The notes beneath the pieces are model-generated. The model saw only the letters and a program-made list of their open reading frames with translations, searched no databases and was not told the origin of the DNA. A stretch of DNA of 64,000 bases from an uncultured Collinsella sp. (lineage in GTDB: Bacteria > Actinomycetota > Coriobacteriia > Coriobacteriales > Coriobacteriaceae), in assembly GCA_900542825.1 (NCBI GenBank), contig UQOY01000011.1, forward strand, positions 8,248-72,247, in the 5' to 3' direction. Of this stretch, positions 57,971 to 64,000 are shown piece by piece. Numbering within the stretch: position 1 is the first letter of the stretch; each line of letters begins with the position of its first letter. Position numbers and translations under genes: made by a program.

Positions 57971-60160
57971 ATGAAGAACATCCTGCGTCTGTTTAAGCGC
58001 GATGTCCAAAACGTGTCTCGCTCCGTGATCGGCTTGGTTGTCGTGATGGGCCTCATTATCGTGCCGTGTCTGTACGCGTGGTTTAACATCGCCGGCAGCT
58101 GGGATCCGTACGGCAACACCGGCAATCTTAAGATCGCCGTGGTCAACACCGATGAGGGTTACGAGAGCGATCTGATCCCCGTCGAGGTTAACGTGGGCGA
58201 AAACGTGACGTCCGCGTTGCGTGGCAACGAGAACTTCGACTGGGTTGTGCTCAACGATCGCGATAAAGCTATCGAGGGCGTAAAGTCAGGCACGTACTAT
58301 GCTGCCGTCGTTATCCCCAAAACGTTTAGCTCCGACATGATGACGCTTTTCTCGACCGACGTGAAGCACGCCGATATCGAGTTCTACGAGAATCAGAAGG
58401 CCAATGCCATCGCACAGATCGTGACCGAGAAGGGCTCGAGCGCCGTTCAGAGCCAGGTTAACGAAACCTTTACCGAGACCATCACGAGCATCGGTCTTAA
58501 GACGGTGTCCAGCCTGCTCGACTACATGAGCACCGACCAAGTCAGCAACTTTATCGCCAACCTGTCCTCGACGCTCGGCGATTCGGTCCAGGACCTGCAG
58601 GACGTTCAGGCCAGTGCAACGTCGCTTGCGGGCATTTTGAGCTCCACGTCCGATTCGTTGACGTCGGCGGGCGGTATGCTCCAGCAGACGGGTACGGTCG
58701 ACGAGTCGACCAAGCAGTTGATGGAGCACGCCAAGAGCGGCATGAGCGATTCCAAAGAAGCGCTGAAGGCCGCCAACGACGCCATCGATGCCGCGATCGA
58801 TGGAAGTACGGGTTCGTTCGACAATGTGTCCGCCGAGCTCGCGAAGGCGTTCGATGCCGCGAACCAGCATGTCGACCTTACGGTGTCCCAACTCAACGAT
58901 GCCGCGGCAGCGCTCAATACACGTGCCGACGATATCGACGCCACGGCCGACCAACTCCGCGGCTTTGCCGAGCAGGTCAGTGACGAAAAGCTCCAGGAGA
59001 GCCTCAAGTCTGCCGCGACGTCGCTGGGCAGAATCGCCGTTGAGTACCGCAACAATGCCAAGGATCTGGCGGCCACCGCGAAGTCTCTCTCCGATAGCAT
59101 GGCCGAGGTCAACAGCTCGCGTGCCGAGGTCGATCAGGCCATCGCCGATGCCAAGGCTGGTATCTCGGGCGCCAAGACTGACTACGACTCTACGTTTTCG
59201 GTTAAGGCCAAGGAGCTCAAGAAGACCGTCTCGGGGGTTCTGGATTCACTGAATGGTATTTCGAGCGATCTGGATAGCGCCGTAGACGGCCTGACCGACG
59301 CATCCGGTTCGCTGGCAAAGGGCCTCTCCAAAGCCGCAAAGCTCGTCAACAAGGCTTCTGACCAGCTGGGTGAGGCGTCGGACAAGATTAGCGCTTTCAA
59401 GGACGAGCTCGACGGTGCCCTTATGTCGGACGATTTGGCCACGATCAAGACGATGATCGGCAACGATCCCGAGGGTTTGGCCGTGTCGCTTTCCGGCCCC
59501 GTCGCGCTCGACCGCAAGCCGGTCTATCCGATTCGCAATTACGGCTCTGCCATGGCGCCGTTCTACACGATTCTGTCGCTCTGGGTCGGCTCGATCGTAC
59601 TGGCGGCCATGATGAAGGTCTCGGTTGACGATGAGCTCGTCAACGAGCTTATCCCTGTGCGCCTGCACGAGATCTATCTGGGCCGTTACCTGTTCTTTGG
59701 CGGTCTGGCCCTGCTGCAGGCAACGCTCGTGTGCGCGGGCGACATCCTGTTCTTTGGCATCCAGTGCGATAACCCGCTGCAGTTTGTGTTGGCGGGCTGG
59801 GTCGCGAGCCTCGTGTTCTCCAATATCGTCTACACGCTTACGGTGTCGTTTGGCGATATCGGCAAGGCGCTCGCTGTCGTGCTGTTGGTCATGCAGGTCG
59901 GTGGTTCGGGCGGCACGTTCCCCATCGAGATGACCGGCCCCGTGTTCCAGGCAATCTATCCGTTCCTGCCGTTCACCCACGGCATCAACGCCATGCATGC
60001 CGCCATGGCTGGCGCCTACCATATGGAGTACTGGGTTGAGCTGGGCATTTTGGCGAGCTATCTGATTCCGTCACTGGCCCTGGGCGTCGTCTTCCGCCGT
60101 CCGGTCATCAAAGCCAACGACTGGATTATCGAAAAGCTGGAGAGTACAAAACTTATTTAG
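57971..60160 (+). CDS. YhgE/Pip-family membrane protein, second of a pair
   Basis: A 729-residue paralogue of the gene upstream. The N-terminal helix (about 15-35) is followed by NIAGSWDPYGNTGNLKIAVVNTDEG. A long exported coiled region (about 160-480) precedes six membrane helices (about 515-715). It lacks the extra C-terminal helices and tail of the first protein. The ATG at 57971 follows AAAGGAGGTGAGG, the best ribosome site in the region. The stop codon is directly followed by copy 2 of the 46-bp palindromic repeat. Confidence 0.85.
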   Translation: MKNILRLFKRDVQNVSRSVIGLVVVMGLIIVPCLYAWFNIAGSWDPYGNTGNLKIAVVNTDEGYESDLIPVEVNVGENVTSALRGNENFDWVVLNDRDKAIEGVKSGTYYAAVVIPKTFSSDMMTLFSTDVKHADIEFYENQKANAIAQIVTEKGSSAVQSQVNETFTETITSIGLKTVSSLLDYMSTDQVSNFIANLSSTLGDSVQDLQDVQASATSLAGILSSTSDSLTSAGGMLQQTGTVDESTKQLMEHAKSGMSDSKEALKAANDAIDAAIDGSTGSFDNVSAELAKAFDAANQHVDLTVSQLNDAAAALNTRADDIDATADQLRGFAEQVSDEKLQESLKSAATSLGRIAVEYRNNAKDLAATAKSLSDSMAEVNSSRAEVDQAIADAKAGISGAKTDYDSTFSVKAKELKKTVSGVLDSLNGISSDLDSAVDGLTDASGSLAKGLSKAAKLVNKASDQLGEASDKISAFKDELDGALMSDDLATIKTMIGNDPEGLAVSLSGPVALDRKPVYPIRNYGSAMAPFYTILSLWVGSIVLAAMMKVSVDDELVNELIPVRLHEIYLGRYLFFGGLALLQATLVCAGDILFFGIQCDNPLQFVLAGWVASLVFSNIVYTLTVSFGDIGKALAVVLLVMQVGGSGGTFPIEMTGPVFQAIYPFLPFTHGINAMHAAMAGAYHMEYWVELGILASYLIPSLALGVVFRRPVIKANDWIIEKLESTKLI

Positions 60161-60206
60161 TTACGCGGTTTTACCAAACCGCGTAACGGCTCGACGCTGC
60201 AAACGT
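60161..60206 (+). repeat. 46-bp palindromic repeat abutting a stop codon (copy 2)
   Basis: TTACGCGGTTT at 60161-60171 and AAACCGCGTAA at 60176-60186, then CTCGACGCTGCAAACG. It is nearly identical to 2541-2586 and is likewise placed directly after TAG. Confidence 0.8.
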
Positions 60207-60493
60207 CCCTAAGCGGCAATCTGACGTTCAATTTCAAGGGCGCGACCAGAAGGTCAGCGCCCTTTCATTTCACGTCACCTTGCTCGCTTAGGGGCGTTTT
60301 CGCTGACGTTGCCGGAACATCGAGGTTTTCTGTACCGACGCTTTAGTGCGGTGAATTGCGTGGGCTGCTTGGTTGTTGCTACAGTAGCGGGGCGCGCCGG
60401 GGGTCCGGTGCGCCCCGTTTTTATTTGACCATGAGGCGGCACGCAGCCATACGCGTGCGGACACCACGCCCAGATTGAGTGTGAGGATGTTCC
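60207..60493. other. gene-free leader region before the second DMT permease
   Basis: AAGGGCGC...GCGCCCTTTC at about 60236-60268 is a likely terminator of the YhgE/Pip operon. TTGCGT with CTACAG or TACAGT 17-18 nt later (about 60356-60384) is a possible promoter. Directly behind it GGGGCGC (60390-60396) and GCGCCCC form a strong hairpin followed by GTTTTTA (ending about 60423), which would act as an attenuator or early terminator. No gene is supported. Confidence 0.5.
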
Positions 60494-61477
60494 ATGGCCC
60501 AATACGCTGCCAACGAAATCGAAAACATGCCCGATAGCCCTGTGGCCCGTGAGGATTTGGGCGCGGGCGGTATTCCCAGGGGCGCCGGCGCACGCTCTCC
60601 GCTGTTCTGGAAAGTTTTGCTACTTTCGGTGGCGGTCATCTGGGGCTACTCCTTTACCACTATGAAGGACGCACTCGGCACCATTCCGGTGTTCGAGCTG
60701 CTCTATGTACGCTTTCTGCCTGCAGCGTTGGTCATGTTTGCCGTCTTCCACAAGCGCATCACAGCACATTTCAATGCTCGCAATCTGATCGTTGGCCTGA
60801 GTATGGGCGTGCTCATGTGGGCGGCCTATGCATTGCAGACGGTCGGTCTGGCACATACTACGGCGGGCAAGAATGCTTTTTTGACGGGCACGTATTGCAT
60901 CTTCGTGCCGTTCGCGAGCTATTTTCTGAGCGGAGAAAAACTCACCCGCTATAACCTGGGCGCGGCACTGCTGTGCTTGGCGGGCATTGGCTTGGTGGCG
61001 CTCGATAGCGTCGAGTTCAACATCGGTGACGTCATTACGCTGGCAGGCGCGGTCTTCTTCGCCATCCAGATGGCGGTGACCGCCAAGTACGGTCGCAAAA
61101 TGGACATCAACGTTATCACGTTTTGGATGTTTGTGGGCAACGGCGTGCTGAGCCTGGTCTCGTCGCTGCTATTCGAGACCCAGGCGCCTCTGTCCGTGTG
61201 GACGCCGAACTTTATCGGTGTGATGGCGTTTCTCTCGGTGGGCTGCACGTGCGTGGCTCTGCTCATCCAAAACGTCGGCCTGGCGCATGTCCCGGCCTCG
61301 ACGGGCTCGCTGCTCCTTTCGATGGAGTCGCCTTCGGGCGTGTTGTTTTCGGTGCTGCTGATGGGGGAGGCGCTCACCTCGCGCCTGCTCGCCGGCTTCG
61401 TGCTTATCTTCCTGTCGATTATCTTGAGCGAGACTCACTTCGATTTTTTGCGCAAAAAGCCGCGCCCGCAATTGTAA
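60494..61477 (+). CDS. EamA/DMT-family membrane permease
   Basis: 327 residues with about ten membrane helices from residue 38 on (FWKVLLLSVAVIWGYSFTTMK), in two EamA halves. The WAAYALQTVGLAHTTAGKNAFLTG and QNVGLAHVPASTGSLLLSMESPSGVLF segments are typical of DMT carriers. The substrate is unknown. A strong terminator-like hairpin in the leader could regulate it. Confidence 0.88.
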   Translation: MAQYAANEIENMPDSPVAREDLGAGGIPRGAGARSPLFWKVLLLSVAVIWGYSFTTMKDALGTIPVFELLYVRFLPAALVMFAVFHKRITAHFNARNLIVGLSMGVLMWAAYALQTVGLAHTTAGKNAFLTGTYCIFVPFASYFLSGEKLTRYNLGAALLCLAGIGLVALDSVEFNIGDVITLAGAVFFAIQMAVTAKYGRKMDINVITFWMFVGNGVLSLVSSLLFETQAPLSVWTPNFIGVMAFLSVGCTCVALLIQNVGLAHVPASTGSLLLSMESPSGVLFSVLLMGEALTSRLLAGFVLIFLSIILSETHFDFLRKKPRPQL

Positions 61478-61489
61478 ACAACTTGTTGC

Positions 61490-61515
61490 GCCGCCCTCTC
61501 GGGGCGGCATTTTTT
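61490..61515 (+). terminator. terminator of the second DMT permease
   Basis: GCCGCCC at 61490-61496 pairs with GGGCGGC at 61502-61508, followed by ATTTTTT. Confidence 0.88.
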
Positions 61516-61593
61516 ATGCGTCGCCCTTAAAGTTGTACCTTGCACTTTACGCTATCAAAGTGCTTGCTGCAAAAACGTTACTGGAGGGCATTT

Positions 61594-62892
61594 ATGGCAC
61601 CAGCTCTGTCCGATCTTCAACCGCAACCAGCGCCTCAGACCACTACGGTGGCGCAGACCGCTATCGGCAATGGCCTGGTCACAGAAGCTCAGGCTTTTGC
61701 AGACGAGCTCGCTGCGTGGCGACACGATCTCCATCAAACGCCTGAGCTCGGTAACAACCTTCCGCAGACGTCCGCCTTTATCCAGGCACGTCTGGACGAG
61801 ATGGATATTCCCTATGCCGTGCTTGTTGACGGCTCCTGCGTCGTTGGCCTTATCGGTGCCGGCGCGGCAGCTGCTGCTCGGGGTAACGGTACGTGCGCGG
61901 ACGATCAGGCCGGCACGGTCATCATGCTCCGTGGCGATATGGATGCCCTGCCTGTTGCCGAGGAGTCGGGAGAGCCGTTTGCCTCTATCAATGGCTGCAT
62001 GCACGCATGCGGACACGATATGCACGCGACGGCGCTGCTTGGTGCGGCGCGCCTGCTCAAGGTCCGCGAGGCCGAGCTTGTCGACGCCAATGCCACCGTC
62101 AAACTGCTGTTCCAGCCGGGTGAGGAGACCTTTGAGGGGGCACGCGCTGCCATTGCCGATGGCTTGCTCGAGAACCCGCGTCCTCAGGCGGCTTTTGCCA
62201 TGCATGTCAACAGCCAGTCGCCGCTTGGCCTGGTGCTCTATGGGAGCCCGGCACTCTCGGGCGTGTACGGTTTCCGCATCACGCTGCAGGGCAAGGGTGG
62301 CCATGGCTCGAGCCCCGAGATCTGCATCGACCCCATCACGGCCGGCGTGCATGTGCACCTGGCGCTTCAGGAGCTCATCGCTCGCGAAGTGCCGGCGGCC
62401 AAGGAGGTCGCACTGACCGTTGGTAAGTTTGCCGGCGGTCAGGCCGCAAATGTTATCCCTGACACTTGTGTGCTCGAAGGCACGCTGCGCGGCTTCGACG
62501 TCGAGCTCATGGGGCACCTCAAGACCCGCATCGCGGAGGTCGTCAACGGCGTTGCCACGACCTATCGTACGCCGGCGACTATCGAGACGCTCTCGGATGT
62601 TCCGCCGCTGGTACTCGATGACGATATGACCCAGGCTTCGCTTGGCTATGTGGGTGCGACGCTGCCTAAGGCCACCTTCCTGCCGCTGTTCCACGCCATG
62701 GCGAGCGAGGACTTCGCGTTGATTTCGAGCGAGATCCCGAGTGCGTACTTTACCGTGGGCGCTGCCGTGACTGATACGGACGAGCATTTTGCTCAGCATC
62801 ATCCCAAGGCACGTTTTAGCGATGCCGAGCTTCCCCTTGGCGCCGCGGCTTATGCCGCCGTCGCTTTGGGCTACATCGCCGACCACCGGTAG
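61594..62892 (+). CDS. M20-family amidohydrolase (hippurate/IAA-amino-acid hydrolase type)
   Basis: A 432-residue M20D metallopeptidase-like enzyme expected to cleave N-acyl amino acids in the cytosol. ELAAWRHDLHQTPELG near residue 40, the metal ligands in HACGHDMH and FQPGEETFEGA, a dimerisation domain with GKGGHGSSPE and the C-terminal MASEDFALI are intact. The first 30 residues are Gln/Pro/Thr-rich. The ATG at 61594 follows CTGGAGGGC. A broken transporter gene follows; the two may have worked together. Confidence 0.9.
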   Translation: MAPALSDLQPQPAPQTTTVAQTAIGNGLVTEAQAFADELAAWRHDLHQTPELGNNLPQTSAFIQARLDEMDIPYAVLVDGSCVVGLIGAGAAAAARGNGTCADDQAGTVIMLRGDMDALPVAEESGEPFASINGCMHACGHDMHATALLGAARLLKVREAELVDANATVKLLFQPGEETFEGARAAIADGLLENPRPQAAFAMHVNSQSPLGLVLYGSPALSGVYGFRITLQGKGGHGSSPEICIDPITAGVHVHLALQELIAREVPAAKEVALTVGKFAGGQAANVIPDTCVLEGTLRGFDVELMGHLKTRIAEVVNGVATTYRTPATIETLSDVPPLVLDDDMTQASLGYVGATLPKATFLPLFHAMASEDFALISSEIPSAYFTVGAAVTDTDEHFAQHHPKARFSDAELPLGAAAYAAVALGYIADHR

Positions 62893-62931
62893 CACCCAAT
62901 CTTGCTACTCGTTTGTTTAAAAGGGAGCAGT

Positions 62932-63775
62932 ATGTCCCAGCAGCGTAAGTTCTTCCCTGGCTGGCTCGTGGTGGCCTCCGGCTTTGTCATCATGGCCACG
63001 TGCTACACGATTTTCGTTAACTGCATGACTATTCCTTCCGCACCAAGCCTTCCGAGATCGGCCTTAAACCGCTCGGCGAGAACCCGGGCGATCCGTCCGT
63101 CTCGACGGCTGGCGACAAGGACGAGCACACTGCTCCCGAGGCAACGTTGGCTGGTCTCGTATCAAGAAGAGCCCGGCGTTTTGGCTGCTTGTCGTCGCCT
63201 TCCTCTTTATGGGACTCGTTAACGGCGCCATCTTGCCCAACCAGGTCACCAACATGACGAGCGTTACCGTCAACGGCGCCAAGATCGTCACGGGCGACCA
63301 CGACCCCATGTGGGCGGGCACCGTGCTTTCGGCCTATATGGTCACGGTCGTTATCGCCAAGATTTCGCTCGGCGCCATCTACGATCGCTTTGGTTTGCGC
63401 TTTGGCAACGTGCTGGGTTCCGTTGCGTGTATTGTTGCCTGTGTGGCGCTGTGCTTCCCGACGACGGACCTTGGTCCTATTGTGGCCGCTGTGAGCTTTG
63501 GTATCGGAACGTGCATGGGCACCATCACGCCTACCATTGCCGCGTCCAAGCAGTTTGGCATGGCCGATCTCGGCAAGGTCACGGGCACCATTACCTCGCT
63601 CGAGATGGTCGGCGGCACCGTGGGCGCCATCGTTTCGGGCGTGCTGTTCGATGCCACGGGCTCTTTTGCGAGCACCTGGATTGTGTGCCTGGCGTGCTCG
63701 GTGGTCATGCTGGTGTTCTTGCTGGCGTCTGAGCCCATCGCCGCCAAGTTGCGCGCAAGCGTGGCGGGGGAGTAG
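62932..63775 (+). pseudogene. broken MFS transporter gene (oxalate/formate antiporter type)
   Basis: The gene starts well (AAGGGAGCAG then ATG at 62932; MSQQRKFFPGWLVVASGFVIM as first helix). At about 63035 it jumps out of frame to a segment typical of the central cytoplasmic loop (RTKPSEIGLKPLGENPG, frame of 63036), so helices 2-6 are missing. Near 63160 the frame changes again to KKSPAFWLLVVAFLFMGLVNGA, the seventh helix, and runs intact to the TAG at 63775. All three frames are used, about 280 codons remain of the usual 420 or so, and no full-length carrier can be made. Confidence 0.88.
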
Positions 63776-63812
63776 ATGTCCGTCGCTCTTTTCTGTTCGC
63801 CCCGTTCTGTCT

Positions 63813-63872
63813 GTGGCCGCCTTGGAAGCCGAATGGATGCTCGTACCATCATTCGGTTTCCAAGGCGGCCAC
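63813..63872 (+). terminator. 23-bp inverted repeat behind the MFS pseudogene
   Basis: The 23 bases 63813-63835 and 63850-63872 are reverse complements with one mismatch, around a 14-nt loop. A strong hairpin but without a T tract; terminator or repeat element. Confidence 0.5.
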
Positions 63873-63884
63873 GGGCCTACGAAA

Positions 63885-63948
63885 TGATCCCTTTTCCTCC
63901 GTCCCCAACAGATCACGTGATCCGAAGGGGACGGAGGAAAAGGGATCA
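63885..63948 (+). repeat. REP-like doublet, 31-bp units facing away
   Basis: The 31-bp unit of 54928-54958 recurs at 63885-63915 (minus orientation) and 63918-63948 (plus). The outer 22 bases are perfect inverted repeats, and the centre GATCACGTGATC is itself palindromic. The remaining 52 bp to the window end hold nothing I can identify. Confidence 0.8.
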
Positions 63949-64000
63949 CAAACAGCGGCGGCACGTCTGGCCGAACGAGTCCCCATACCCTCGTTCAGAT

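Overview
The window looks like ordinary chromosome of a high-GC, Gram-positive-type anaerobe. My best guess is a Coriobacteriia gut actinobacterium close to Collinsella. This is inferred from base composition, codon use, a phenylalanine T-box, a Gram-positive Tad pilus locus without secretin, an ECF nickel/cobalt transporter and a CpsBCD phosphoregulatory set. I could not run a search to confirm it. There are no rRNA genes, CRISPR arrays, prophage or complete insertion sequences.

Layout. 1-8.5 kb: a DMT permease, glmM, an M32 carboxypeptidase on the minus strand, and a T-box-controlled pheS-pheT pair. 8.6-12.4 kb: an ECF-type nickel/cobalt transporter (cbiM-cbiQ-cbiO) behind a NikR-like operator, then a zinc-phospholipase-like protein. 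12.5-18.6 kb: pyruvate kinase (minus), a P-type calcium ATPase and rsgA. 18.8-28.4 kb: a Tad/Flp pilus operon (cpaB, cpaE, cpaF, tadB, tadC, two pilin-like genes, TadE-like and TadG-like proteins, and a DUF192 gene), tightly overlapped and so probably co-transcribed. 28.6-39.6 kb: tRNA-Phe, a GH5-like protein, rsmI, metG, rsmA, tatD, tRNA-Leu, an SPFH protein, rlmH, proC, a 57-residue membrane protein, serS and a small gene behind a LexA-type box. 39.6-43.6 kb: three identical tRNA-Arg(ACG) genes, an 813-residue TPR-like protein and tRNA-Ser(GCT). 43.7-49.8 kb: a D,D-carboxypeptidase divergent from a VanRS-like two-component pair, a pstB remnant, and a PhoB/PhoR-like pair. 49.9-55 kb: cpsC-cpsD-cpsB, a GNAT acetyltransferase and htpG. 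55-64 kb: two YhgE/Pip membrane proteins, a second DMT permease, an M20 amidohydrolase and a broken MFS gene.

The most unusual feature is behind the tRNA genes. After tRNA-Leu and after each of the three tRNA-Arg genes lies a 189-190 bp unit made of four parts: a terminator, an antisense copy of that tRNA's own T-arm, a GC-rich core, and a second copy of that tRNA's 3' end including CCA. The core is shared between the Leu and Arg copies, but the flanking tRNA pieces match the local host tRNA. The core holds three heptamers of the form GCGNAGC, the motif known to make very stable single-stranded DNA mini-hairpins. One stem shows compensatory base changes between copies. tRNA-Ser is followed by a perfect 18-nt antisense copy of its own T-arm and acceptor, without the core. 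The window also carries several palindromic repeat families: a 31-bp unit in opposite doublet arrangements at 54.9 and 63.9 kb, a 46-bp repeat abutting two stop codons at 2.5 and 60.2 kb, and several long hairpins.
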